64,000 nt of DNA from assembly GCF_017876755.1 (NCBI RefSeq), contig NZ_JAGIOO010000001.1:3457786-3521785 (forward strand). Reading direction: 5' to 3'. This document shows positions 43,239-50,475 of the stretch, one piece after another (positions within the stretch are counted from its first letter, which is position 1; each line of letters begins with the position of its first letter). The notes below the pieces were generated by a model. That model was not told the DNA's origin, ran no database searches, and saw only the letters and a program-made list of their open reading frames with translations. The position numbers were made by a program, and so were the translations under genes. Origin of the DNA: Crossiella equi (lineage in GTDB: Bacteria > Actinomycetota > Actinomycetes > Mycobacteriales > Pseudonocardiaceae).

Positions 43239-43784
43239 TCACGCGCCGTAGGGCCGCTTCTCCCGGGCCTCGCGCAGGGCCAGGGCGAACCAGGAGAGCT
43301 GGTCGAGGAGGAGCTTGGCCGCGGCGGCGCTGTGCTCGAAGTCGGCCAGCGGGCCGTTGGCGTCGAACTTCTCGAACACGGAGTGGAAGCTGACCGTCTC
43401 CCGGACGGTCACCGCGTGCATCTCGGCGAAGACCTGGCGGAGCTGTTCGACCGCGCGCAGGCCGCCGGACATGCCGCCGTAGGAGACGAAGCCGACGGGT
43501 TTGGCCCGCCATTCGCCGTAGGTGGCGTCGATCGCGGCCTTCAGGGGGGCCGGGTAGCCGTGGTTGTACTCCGGGGTGACCACGATGAAGGCGTCCGCGT
43601 CGGCGATGCGCGCCGCGAAGCCCTCCACCCCGTCGGCGATGTCGACCAGGTCCAGGTCGACGTCGTGGTTGGTCGCGGCCTCGCCCAGGAACCAGCGGGC
43701 CACGGCAGGGCCCAGGCGGCCCTCGCGGGTGCTGCTGATGATGACGGCGATCTTGAGGCGTTCGGTTGCGGTCGTCGATGTCAT
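43239..43784 (-). CDS. NADPH-dependent FMN reductase (flavodoxin fold)
   Basis: A 181-residue flavoprotein. The FMN phosphate loop reads ISSTREGRLGPAVARW, and VTPEYNHGYPAPLKAAID is the conserved FMN-reductase signature; SYGGMSGGLRAVEQLR follows. Such enzymes reduce FMN or quinones with NADPH and often belong to redox-stress regulons. ATG 43784 (MTSTTATERL) is chosen over an upstream in-frame codon at 43799. Upstream, at 43800-43817, is a dyad resembling the actinobacterial SoxR box, which would fit induction by redox-active compounds. It is monocistronic, between a terminator and the divergent phosphopantetheinyl transferase gene. Confidence 0.92.
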   Translation of the reverse strand: MTSTTATERLKIAVIISSTREGRLGPAVARWFLGEAATNHDVDLDLVDIADGVEGFAARIADADAFIVVTPEYNHGYPAPLKAAIDATYGEWRAKPVGFVSYGGMSGGLRAVEQLRQVFAEMHAVTVRETVSFHSVFEKFDANGPLADFEHSAAAAKLLLDQLSWFALALREAREKRPYGA

Positions 43785-43799
43785 GGCACCACGGAACAA

Positions 43800-43817
43800 C
43801 CTCGACCTTACTTGAGG
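43800..43817 (-). promoter_or_regulatory. possible SoxR-type operator of the FMN reductase gene
   Basis: CCTCGACCTTACTTGAGG is an imperfect 18-bp dyad. It agrees at 14 of 18 positions with the Streptomyces SoxR consensus as I recall it (CCTCAAGTTAACTTGAGG). It lies directly after a TTGACC -35-like box on the minus strand, the placement used by MerR-family activators. Confidence 0.4.
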
Positions 43818-43847
43818 TCAAGCCTGCCTGAACTTTTCCTCCGCCAG

Positions 43848-43853
43848 TACTGT
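43848..43853 (+). promoter_or_regulatory. -10 hexamer fixing the start of the phosphopantetheinyl transferase gene
   Basis: TACTGT lies 7 bases before ATG 43861 and overlaps the alternative GTG at 43852. A leaderless mRNA would therefore exclude the longer start. Confidence 0.5.
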
Positions 43854-43860
43854 GACCGGC

Positions 43861-44517
43861 ATGATCGAGCGGATCCTGCCGGACGGCCTGGCCGTCGCCG
43901 AGGCGTTCACCGACCCGACGGACGTGGTGCTCTTCCCCGAGGAGGAGGCGCTGCTGGGGCGGTCGGTGGACAAGCGCCGCCGCGAGTTCACCACCGTGCG
44001 GCACTGCGCGCGCCAGGCCCTGGCCGAGCTGGGCCGCCCGGCCGCACCGCTGCTGCGCGGGGAGCGCGGGGCGCCGATCTGGCCCGCCGGGATCGTCGGC
44101 TCGATGACGCACTGCGCCGGGTACCGCGCGGCCGTGGTGGCCGAGGACGCGCACGCGGTGGCCATCGGCATCGACGGCGAGGAGCACGCGCCGCTGCCCG
44201 AGGGCGTGCTGGAGGCGGTGTCCCTGCCCGAGGAGCGGCTGTGGCTGGCCGAGCTGACCCGGGAACGACCGGAGGTGCACTGGGACCGGCTGCTGTTCAG
44301 CGCCAAGGAGTCGGTGTACAAGGCGTGGTTCCCGATGACCCGGCGCTGGCTGGGCTTCGAGGAGGCGATGCTCACCGTGGACCCGGACGCGGGCACCTTC
44401 CAGGCGAAGCTGCTGGTCGACGGCCCGGTCACGGGCTACGAGGGGCGCTGGCTCACCGACGGCGGCCTGGTGGTCACCGCCATCACCCTCCTCCGATCGT
44501 CTGGCCGAAATCTGTGA
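43861..44517 (+). CDS. 4'-phosphopantetheinyl transferase (Sfp/EntD type)
   Basis: A 218-residue enzyme that moves phosphopantetheine from CoA onto carrier-protein serines of polyketide, peptide and fatty-acid synthases. The three family motifs are present: GSMTHCAGYRAAVV (motif 1 region), the Mg-binding IGIDGEEH (Asp and Glu) and FSAKESVYKAWFP with the catalytic Glu-Lys. The EntD-like pattern VRHCARQALAELG lies in the N-terminal half. ATG 43861 is chosen over GTG 43852 because a -10-like TACTGT overlaps the latter. No carrier-protein gene is nearby, so it probably serves synthases elsewhere in the genome. Confidence 0.93.
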   Translation: MIERILPDGLAVAEAFTDPTDVVLFPEEEALLGRSVDKRRREFTTVRHCARQALAELGRPAAPLLRGERGAPIWPAGIVGSMTHCAGYRAAVVAEDAHAVAIGIDGEEHAPLPEGVLEAVSLPEERLWLAELTRERPEVHWDRLLFSAKESVYKAWFPMTRRWLGFEEAMLTVDPDAGTFQAKLLVDGPVTGYEGRWLTDGGLVVTAITLLRSSGRNL

Positions 44518-44628
44518 CCAAATCTGTTAACTGAACGCGTACTCGTTGGTGATGGTCTGGAAATTCCGAGAAGGCAAGAAGGTTGCCATTCGGCGGGTAC
44601 CCTCACCCTCGCCAGAGGGAGGGAACTC

Positions 44629-45507
44629 ATGCCGGACAAGGGCTTCGGGGCACACCGACGCGAGCACGACCCGCTCGCGGGCGCCCTCGCCGATGGTCCG
44701 TTCGGCCGAGCGCTCGACCTGGCGATCCAACGCAGCGAGCTCAGCCTGGAGCACATCCAGCGCGAGGTGCGGGCCCGCGGCCTTCAGTTGGACGCGGACA
44801 CGCTGAGCCACTGGCGGGTCAGCGCGCCGAGGGATGCACAGGTCCGCCCGGAGATCGCCGCGCTGGAGTCCGTGCTCGGCCTGCCGACGGGTTCCCTGGC
44901 CGCGCTGCTGGCCGATGAGGACCCGGCCGACCCGAGCACCGACCTGGCCCTGTTGCGGGGACGGGTGAAGCGGCCGCGGCTGGAACGCCTGGTGGTGCAG
45001 GAGGACTACTTCCTGGGCGCGGGCTTCCGGCACGAGCTGCTGCGCGCCCGCGAGGTGGTGCGCAGCAAACGCGACGGCGTGACCAGGGGCTTCTTCTACT
45101 ACCACGCCGATGACAACACCGTGCCGCTGCCGAGGATCGTGCCCGGTGGCGGCTGCCGCCTGGGCCGCCTGCGCACCGACCCGACGGCGGGCATCCTGCT
45201 GGCCGAGCTGATGCTGGAACGCCCGCTGGCCGAGGGCGAGATCGCGGTGCTGGACTACGAGCTCCAGTTCGACCACCCGCGACCGGCCACCCACCACGAG
45301 CGCAGGCTGCCACTGGGCGCCCGCGACTACCTGCTGCAGGTGCACTTCGACCCGGCCGCGCTGCCCGCCGACTGCACCGGCTACCTGCGCCCGGACCAGG
45401 GCGGCAGCACCGAGCAGCAGCTGTGGCTGGGCCGGTACCACACCTGCCACCTGGTGGCGCCGAACCCTCAGCCGGGCAACTACGGCATCCGTTGGACCAC
45501 CTCCTGA
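44629..45507 (+). CDS. HTH-domain protein of unknown function
   Basis: A 292-residue soluble protein. Residues 20-90 look like an XRE-type helix-turn-helix: LDLAIQRSELSLEHIQREVR, then LDADTLSHWRVSAPRDAQVR and IAALESVLGLPTGSL. The remaining 200 residues are beta-rich, with FFYYHADDN and HERRLPLGARDYLLQVHFDP; I do not recognise this domain, although similar HTH-plus-beta proteins recur in Pseudonocardiaceae. ATG 44629 has AGGGAGGG about 7 bases upstream. It is a single gene, with no operator-like dyad before it. A regulator with a ligand-binding C-terminal domain is the simplest reading, but this is inference. Confidence 0.7.
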   Translation: MPDKGFGAHRREHDPLAGALADGPFGRALDLAIQRSELSLEHIQREVRARGLQLDADTLSHWRVSAPRDAQVRPEIAALESVLGLPTGSLAALLADEDPADPSTDLALLRGRVKRPRLERLVVQEDYFLGAGFRHELLRAREVVRSKRDGVTRGFFYYHADDNTVPLPRIVPGGGCRLGRLRTDPTAGILLAELMLERPLAEGEIAVLDYELQFDHPRPATHHERRLPLGARDYLLQVHFDPAALPADCTGYLRPDQGGSTEQQLWLGRYHTCHLVAPNPQPGNYGIRWTTS

Positions 45508-45511
45508 TCTC

Positions 45512-45568
45512 TTGAGCACTCGCTCAACAACAGTTACTCTGCGCCCATCGATTTGAGCGAACGCTCAA
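45512..45568 (+). promoter_or_regulatory. twin operators upstream of the SRPBCC-DUF4166-TetR operon
   Basis: Two 16-bp dyads of the same sequence class, TTGAGCACTCGCTCAA (45512-45527, one mismatch) and TTGAGCGAACGCTCAA (45553-45568, perfect 7-bp arms), start 41 bases apart, close to four helical turns. They are the likely binding sites of the TetR protein encoded by the third gene, giving autoregulation. Confidence 0.8.
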
Positions 45569-45582
45569 CAATGGGGGCTGAC

Positions 45583-46224
45583 GTGCGGCTGCACATCGAG
45601 ACGACCATCCGGACCGACCTGGACCGGCTCTGGGCGCACACCCAGGACCCGGCGCGACACCAGCGGTGGGACCTGCGCTTCCACCGCATCGAGTACCTGC
45701 ACCGCAACCCCGGTGAGCCGCAGCTGTTCCGGTACGCGAGCTTCGGCATCAGCGGCACCGGGCTCAGCACCGGGCAGCGGCACCTGCCCGACGGCGGGGC
45801 CACCTCGGCGCTGCGCTTCGCCTGCGCGCACCCGCTGTCCCTGATCCGCGAGGGCTCGGGCTACTGGCGCTACCGGCCCGGACCGGACGGCGTCGAGTTC
45901 GTCACCGGCTACGACTACCGGCCCGGCTGGGGCGCGCTCGGCCCGGTCGCCGACCTGGCGTTCCGGCCGCTGATGCGCTGGGGGACCGCGTGGTCCTTCG
46001 ACCGGCTGCGGCTGTGGCTGGAACGCGGCCGCAGCCCGGAGGCCTCGCTGCGCGCCGCGCTGGCCGACGCGGGCGCCCGGCTGCTCGCGGTGCTGGCCTC
46101 GGCCCTCCTCCCCGGCCCGCCGGTGTGGCCGCTCGTGGCCGCCCTCGTGCTCGTGCTGCCCCCGACTCCCCTCACCCCGGCCGCCCGGCGCTGCCGGTAC
46201 GCCCCCCGGATGGAGAAACCGTGA
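45583..46224 (+). CDS. SRPBCC-type protein with hydrophobic C terminus
   Basis: A 213-residue protein. Residues 1-150 resemble the SRPBCC (START-like) lipid-binding fold: LHIETTIRTDLDRLWAHTQD, then RWDLRFHRIEYL and a final helix with the AWSFDRLRLWLERG pattern. A hydrophobic stretch (about residues 170-195) follows, then a short basic tail, so it may be membrane associated. ATG 45571 lies against the second operator and lacks a ribosome site. GTG 45583 has GGGGG 5 bases upstream and a cleaner N terminus, so it is preferred. Its stop overlaps the next start (GTGA). It is the first gene of a three-gene operon under two TetR operators. Its ligand is unknown. Confidence 0.72.
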   Translation: MRLHIETTIRTDLDRLWAHTQDPARHQRWDLRFHRIEYLHRNPGEPQLFRYASFGISGTGLSTGQRHLPDGGATSALRFACAHPLSLIREGSGYWRYRPGPDGVEFVTGYDYRPGWGALGPVADLAFRPLMRWGTAWSFDRLRLWLERGRSPEASLRAALADAGARLLAVLASALLPGPPVWPLVAALVLVLPPTPLTPAARRCRYAPRMEKP

Positions 46225-46910
46225 CCACCGCCTCGATCTTCCGCACGGCCCTGGGCGCCGAGTTCGACCGCCTGCACCCGGAAGTCCAGCGCCGCTTCGG
46301 TTTCGGCGCGGCCGACCGCGTCGCCTGCGTCGGCGAGGGGGTGATGGAACAGGTGTGGCGCGGGCGCGCGTTCACCGTGCCGTTCCTGCGGCTGGGCGCG
46401 GTGCGCAACATCCTGTTCCCGGAGACCGGCCGGGACGTGCCGTTCACCATCGAGAACTACGCCTACCTCGACTCCTTCGGCCGGGACACGGTGACCTTCA
46501 CCCGCACCTTCGAGCTGGGCGGCGGGCGCAGGCGGCGCTTCGACGCGACCATGGTGCACAGCCCGCGCCGCGGCTGCGTGGTCGACTACCTGGGCACGCA
46601 CCAGCACATCGCGGTGGACCTGCACCTGGCCGTGGACGAGCGGGGCGGACTGGTGGTCCGCTCGGGGGAGCAGCGGCTGCGCGAGGGCTTCCTGGACGTG
46701 CGCGTACCCCGGTTCCTGCTCGCGCACGCCGAGCTGCACGAGTGGTATGACGAACAGGCCTCGTGCTTCCGCGTCGAGGTGCGGGTCGTCAGCCGCTGGG
46801 CGGGTCCGCTGTTCGGCTACCGTGGCCGTTTCACCGCCCGGTACTGGGACACCACGGCGGCGCGGGTGCCGGAGGCGGTCCGGCCCTACCGGGAGGAAGT
46901 GCGTGAGTAA
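46221..46910 (+). CDS. DUF4166 protein
   Basis: A 229-residue protein matching DUF4166, which is also found fused to SDR-type epimerase domains. Recognisable parts are the opening FDRLHPEVQRRFGF, GVMEQVWRGRAFTVPFLRLG, the Glu-rich strand VPFTIENYAYLDSFGRDTVTF, and WYDEQASCFRVEVRVV. Its biochemical activity is not known. GTG 46221 overlaps the stop of the SRPBCC gene, and the TetR gene begins inside its last codons, so the three are translationally coupled. Together with the SRPBCC protein this suggests handling of a lipid or other hydrophobic ligand, but that is inference from the fold alone. Confidence 0.78.
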   Translation: MTTASIFRTALGAEFDRLHPEVQRRFGFGAADRVACVGEGVMEQVWRGRAFTVPFLRLGAVRNILFPETGRDVPFTIENYAYLDSFGRDTVTFTRTFELGGGRRRRFDATMVHSPRRGCVVDYLGTHQHIAVDLHLAVDERGGLVVRSGEQRLREGFLDVRVPRFLLAHAELHEWYDEQASCFRVEVRVVSRWAGPLFGYRGRFTARYWDTTAARVPEAVRPYREEVRE

Positions 46911-47553
46911 GGACGCCCGCACGGCGGAGACCCGCAGGCGGCTGATGGACGGCGCGCTGGAGACGGTGCGCGCCCAGGGCATCAGCGGCGCCTCGGCGCG
47001 CTCGATCGCGGCCACCGCGGGCGTGAACCAGGCGCTGATCTTCTACCACTTCGGCAGCGTGGACGAGCTGCTCGGCGCGGCCTGCCTGGTCTCCACCGAG
47101 AGCCGCGTGGCCGTCTACCGCGAGCGCCTGGCCACCGTGCGGACCCTGCGCGAGCTGCTGGACGTGGGCCGGGAGCTCCAGCAGGCCGAGCGCGAGGCGG
47201 GCAACGTCACCGTGCTGGCCCAGATGCTGGCGGGCTCGCAGGGCGACCCGAAACTCGCCGAGGCCACGCGCAAGGCCCTGGCCCTGTGGGTGGCCGAGAT
47301 CGAGCTGACCGTGCGCCGCCTGCTGGCGGGCTCCCCGCTGGCCGAGCTGGCCGACCCGGCGGGCCTGGCCCGGGCCGCCGCGGCGGGCTTCATCGGCATC
47401 GAGCTGTGGGCGGCCACCGATCCCGAGGGCGCCGAGGCGGGCCTGGCCGCGCTGGAGCAGCTGACCGTGCTGGTGGAGGTCGTGGACGGCCTGGGCCCGG
47501 TGGCGCGCCGGGCACTGAAGGCCAAGGTGCGCGCGGCGAACCGGTCATCCTGA
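46903..47553 (+). CDS. TetR family regulator of its own operon
   Basis: A 216-residue regulator. The HTH region is RRLMDGALETVRAQGISGAS, then SIAATAGVNQALIFYHFGSV with DELL, the standard TetR recognition helix arrangement. The C-terminal 150 residues are helical. The frame extends upstream, but GTG 46903 has GGGAGGAAG about 6 bases before it and gives the family length. It overlaps the DUF4166 gene by 8 bases. The two TTGAGCG-type dyads at 45512-45568 are its probable operators, making the operon self-repressed with repressor encoded last. Confidence 0.9.
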   Translation: MSKDARTAETRRRLMDGALETVRAQGISGASARSIAATAGVNQALIFYHFGSVDELLGAACLVSTESRVAVYRERLATVRTLRELLDVGRELQQAEREAGNVTVLAQMLAGSQGDPKLAEATRKALALWVAEIELTVRRLLAGSPLAELADPAGLARAAAAGFIGIELWAATDPEGAEAGLAALEQLTVLVEVVDGLGPVARRALKAKVRAANRSS

Positions 47554-47745
47554 GCCACGTCCGGCCACCGCGGACCCCGCCGGAAGTAGGGTGCCGTTCA
47601 ACTCCGCGCCAGTGAAAATCCCATGCTTCCCCCCGGCCGCGGTCCTGACGGATTCTCTGTGCGAAGCCCGAACATGACCGTCCGATAACCGGTCCCCGCA
47701 CCCCCTGCTTCGCGGGAGCACCGCCGGACGGGTGGAGGAGTTCGC

Positions 47746-48489
47746 ATGAAGATCCGTCACCTCGCGGCGTCCCTGTTCGTCGCGGCGGCCACCGTGCTGT
47801 CCGGCCTCGGCGGGGCCGCCTCGGCCGCGCCCGTGCCCACCGACGACGTGTCGCCGCTCATCGTCGGCGGCGGCAACGCCACGCAGACCTACTCGTTCAT
47901 GGTGTCCCTGGACACCGGCTGCGGTGGCTCGCTGATCAAGCCCACCTGGGTGGTGACCGCCCGGCACTGCACCGACTCCAGCCCCCGCCAGGTGCGCGTG
48001 GGCTCGGTGTACCGCAACTCCGGCGGGGTCACCGCGTCCGTGCGGCGCGTGGTCCGGCACTCCTCGGCCGACCTCGCGCTGCTGGAGCTGTCCACCCCGG
48101 TGAACCTGGCGACCGTTCCGGTGGCCGCCTCCTCCGGCGCCGTGGGCACCGCCACCCGCATCATCGGCTGGGGCGCGACCAACGCCAGCGGCTCCGGTGC
48201 GGCGACCTACCTCAAGGAGCTCAACACCTCGATCGTCGCGGACAACCGCTGCACCAACGGCATGAACGCCGCGGCCGAGATCTGCACCAACAACCCCGGT
48301 GGCAACCAGGGTGCCTGCTACGGCGACTCCGGCGGCCCGCAGGTGAAGGTCGTCAACGGCGCCTGGCAGCTCGTGGGCGCCACCAGCCGCTCCGGCAACG
48401 GTGACCCGCGCTGCGCCACCGGCCCGTCGATCTACGTCGACGTGCCGTACTTCCGCAGCTGGATCAGCCAGTACGCGGGCACGGTCTGA
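47746..48489 (+). CDS. secreted trypsin-like serine protease (S1)
   Basis: A 247-residue exported protease. Residues 1-28 are a Sec signal (LSGLGGAASA, cleavage before APV), followed by a short propeptide and the mature start IVGGGNAT. The catalytic triad is His74 (VVTARHC, with Arg where Ala is usual), Asp109 (SADLALLEL) and Ser195 (CYGDSGGP). Cys pairs typical of Streptomyces trypsins are present. The specificity pocket residue six before the Ser is Asn/Gly rather than Asp (NPGGNQGACYGDSGG), so trypsin-like cleavage after Lys/Arg is not certain. GGAGG lies about 7 bases before ATG 47746. A terminator hairpin follows directly. Confidence 0.95.
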   Translation: MKIRHLAASLFVAAATVLSGLGGAASAAPVPTDDVSPLIVGGGNATQTYSFMVSLDTGCGGSLIKPTWVVTARHCTDSSPRQVRVGSVYRNSGGVTASVRRVVRHSSADLALLELSTPVNLATVPVAASSGAVGTATRIIGWGATNASGSGAATYLKELNTSIVADNRCTNGMNAAAEICTNNPGGNQGACYGDSGGPQVKVVNGAWQLVGATSRSGNGDPRCATGPSIYVDVPYFRSWISQYAGTV

Positions 48490-48495
48490 GCCGTC

Positions 48496-48531
48496 GTCCG
48501 GCCCACCGGGGTTGGCTCCGGTGGGCCGGAC
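48496..48531. terminator. hairpin after the serine protease gene
   Basis: A perfect 14-bp stem (48496-48509 with 48518-48531, arm GTCCGGCCCACCGG) with an 8-base loop begins 7 bases after the stop and can also serve the convergent gene ending at 48561. Confidence 0.85.
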
Positions 48532-48560
48532 TCCCCGGAATGGTCGTCTGGGCAGCCAGG

Positions 48561-49166
48561 CTAGGAAACCCGCTGGACCACCGCGCGGCGGATCACGAAC
48601 TTGCCCGCCTCGCGGACCTGCTCGTACGCCGCGCTGTTGAGCAGCACGCAGCTCCCGGACACCCCGGTGACCGGGACCGTCGTCGTCTTCCCGTTGTCCA
48701 GGTTGGTCACCCGCAGCAGCGTGCCCACCGGGAACTGGTTGCTGGTCGCGCCCGGTGCGCCGCCCTCGGCGGACAGCGTCACCGTGTTGCCGCGGCAGAC
48801 CGTTTCCCCTGCCGCGCCGCCCCCACCGCCCGCCGGGGGCGGCGCCGCTTGCTCCGGCGGGTCGGCCTGGGCGGGCGGGCCGGCGGGTGCGGCCTCGCCG
48901 GTGCAGCCCGCGGTGGCCCGGCGCTGCTGGATCAGGTCGACCACGGCCTGGCGGTTGGCGATCCGCGCCGCGGACAGCGCGTCCGGGTTCCGCCGCTGGT
49001 CCTGGACGAACGAGAGGTTGTTGCGCAGCGCGGTGTCCAGGCCCGCGCACGACTCCGCCGCCTCGCTCGAGCCGGTGCTCAGCGCGATCGCGCCACCGGT
49101 CAGGGCCAGCACGCCCACGATCGCGGCCGCACCGATCACGGCCGTCCTGCGATGCCTGCCTGCCAT
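48561..49166 (-). CDS. secreted or anchored protein with a double-psi beta-barrel-like domain
   Basis: A 201-residue protein. Residues 5-28 are a signal peptide or membrane anchor (AVIGAAAIVGVLALTGGAIA). A helical segment with two Cys follows (LDTALRNNLSFVQDQRR), then a Pro/Ala/Gly linker (about residues 90-120). The C-terminal 85 residues resemble an RlpA-like double-psi beta-barrel: FPVGTLLRVTNLDNGKTTTV, then VSGSCVLLNSAAYEQV. The linker and barrel suggest a cell-envelope role, but the Asp of catalytic RlpA/expansin domains is not evident, so peptidoglycan cleavage is not implied. ATG 49166 is chosen over much longer open frame. It is monocistronic. Confidence 0.75.
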   Translation of the reverse strand: MAGRHRRTAVIGAAAIVGVLALTGGAIALSTGSSEAAESCAGLDTALRNNLSFVQDQRRNPDALSAARIANRQAVVDLIQQRRATAGCTGEAAPAGPPAQADPPEQAAPPPAGGGGGAAGETVCRGNTVTLSAEGGAPGATSNQFPVGTLLRVTNLDNGKTTTVPVTGVSGSCVLLNSAAYEQVREAGKFVIRRAVVQRVS

Positions 49167-49230
49167 GCCGTTCTCCTCTGCTCGCGGGACCTCGTCGTGG
49201 CCCCACAACGGAAAAGTCCGGCCGGGCGGT

Positions 49231-49836
49231 TCACCTCGGTTCGCGCCACATCGGCCGGAGCAGCGGACCGCCGGGCAGCTCCAGGTCCGGCCCGCACACG
49301 GTGAACCCGAGTGCGCCCGCCCGCGCCTGCGCCGCCGGACCACTCGCCTCCAGGTAGCCCGGCTCGCCCAGCTGGTCGCAGCGCTCCAGCACCGCGGGCA
49401 GCAGCCGGGCGCCGCCGGTGCGCCGGGGATCGGTGGACACCCCGGCGAAGCCGAGATAGCGGTGCGGCACCTCCTGCGGGTGCGCGCCCGCCCGCACCGC
49501 GTCCAGCACCCGCACCCGCGCGGCCTCCGGCCCCAGTGCCGCGGTGAACCGGCGGGCCAGCTCCCGCTCCTGGAAGGAGTTCAGCGCGGTGGCCCCCGGC
49601 GGCAGCGTCAGCAGCACCGCGTCCACGTCGGCCGTGGTGAACACACCCTGGGCGGCCAGCGCGAGGTCCAGGTGCACGCGGAAGAACGCGGGCGCCAGCC
49701 GGGCGCGGCGCACCGGGTCCGGGAAGACCCACGCCAGCAGCGGGTCCGCCAGCCAGGAGTCGGCGAGCAGCCGGGTCAGCGTGGGCCCGTCGGCCGGGGT
49801 GCCCTTGCGCAGCAGGCGGTCCAGCGAGGTGGTCAT
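49231..49836 (-). CDS. GNAT family N-acetyltransferase
   Basis: A 201-residue protein with the usual GNAT order: N-terminal helix pair (LTRLLADSWLADPLLAWVFPD), a beta segment around TTADVDAVLLTLPPGA, the core strand HRYLGFAGVSTDPRRTGGARLLPAVLERCDQ, which holds the acetyl-CoA loop (TDPRRTGGA in place of QxxGxG/A), and a final YLEASGPAAQARAGALGF. This resembles the acetyltransferases often annotated in Streptomyces with a GYL-E-S motif. The substrate is unknown. ATG 49836 is used rather than the upstream codon at 49935, which would extend into the shared regulatory region. It is divergent from the HTH-hydrolase pair. Confidence 0.85.
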   Translation of the reverse strand: MTTSLDRLLRKGTPADGPTLTRLLADSWLADPLLAWVFPDPVRRARLAPAFFRVHLDLALAAQGVFTTADVDAVLLTLPPGATALNSFQERELARRFTAALGPEAARVRVLDAVRAGAHPQEVPHRYLGFAGVSTDPRRTGGARLLPAVLERCDQLGEPGYLEASGPAAQARAGALGFTVCGPDLELPGGPLLRPMWREPR

Positions 49837-49930
49837 GTCCGCCAGCCTGGTCCCCCGCCCGCTGTACGGCTTCCCGCGCAGGGTGGGACCAGCTCCCTCG
49901 TTGGTAGGAGCTGCGAACCAGGCGCCAGCG

Positions 49931-49978
49931 GTCAAATATCTTGACGGTCGACGTCAAGTACTTTACGTTCGTCGTCAA
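49931..49978. promoter_or_regulatory. array of five phased half-sites upstream of the HTH gene
   Basis: Half-sites GTCAA (49931), TTGACG (49941), CGTCAA (49952), TTTACG (49962, one mismatch) and CGTCAA (49973) alternate in orientation and start 10 or 11 bases apart, one helical turn. They include two 17-bp dyads (49941-49957 and 49962-49978) spaced 21 bases. This is a strong operator candidate for the adjacent HTH protein. Confidence 0.75.
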
Positions 49979-49998
49979 GTAGCGAGCGGAGGTACCTG

Positions 49999-50475
49999 GT
50001 GCCCGTCCCGACGTCCTTCCACACCGCGCTGGTCGAGCAGCTGCTGAGCCTTGCCGAGCAGCGGCTGCTCGACCCGCTGGAGATCCTGCTGCTGTCCCCG
50101 GACGCGCTCACCGGCGCCCGGTTCCACCTGCGCGCGGCCGTGGAGACGCACGCCGCGCAGCTGGTCGGGCCGGACGAGCGGCGGGCCGTGCACGCGGCGG
50201 CCCGCCTGATCGGTGTGCTCTACCCGGGCGACCGGGCCTTCGAGCCGCCCGCGGAGTGGTGGCGCACGCCGTTCGGCCAGGTGGTGGCGCGGCGCCTCGG
50301 GCACCCCAGCGCCGAGGCGGTGCCGCTGTCCACCGCGGGCGACATGCTGGGCATGACCCGGCAGGGCGTGCACGACCTGGTGCGGCGGGGCAAGCTCGAC
50401 CGCCACCCGGACGGCGGGGTGAGCACCGCGTCCATCCGCTCACGTGCCAACGGGAAACCTTGGGAGACAACGTGA
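49999..50475 (+). CDS. small HTH regulator, probably of the downstream hydrolase
   Basis: A 158-residue protein. The first 100 residues are helical with no known domain (TALVEQLLSLAEQRLLDPLE). The C-terminal region has an excisionase/MerR-like helix-turn-helix: VPLSTAGDMLGMTRQGVHDLVRRGKLDRH. GTG 49999 has GGAGG 6 bases upstream. Five phased half-sites lie just before it, which suggests autoregulation and cooperative binding. Its stop overlaps the start of the alpha/beta-hydrolase gene (GTGA), so both are made together. Its signal is unknown; a substrate or product of the hydrolase is a simple guess. Confidence 0.72.
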   Translation: MPVPTSFHTALVEQLLSLAEQRLLDPLEILLLSPDALTGARFHLRAAVETHAAQLVGPDERRAVHAAARLIGVLYPGDRAFEPPAEWWRTPFGQVVARRLGHPSAEAVPLSTAGDMLGMTRQGVHDLVRRGKLDRHPDGGVSTASIRSRANGKPWETT

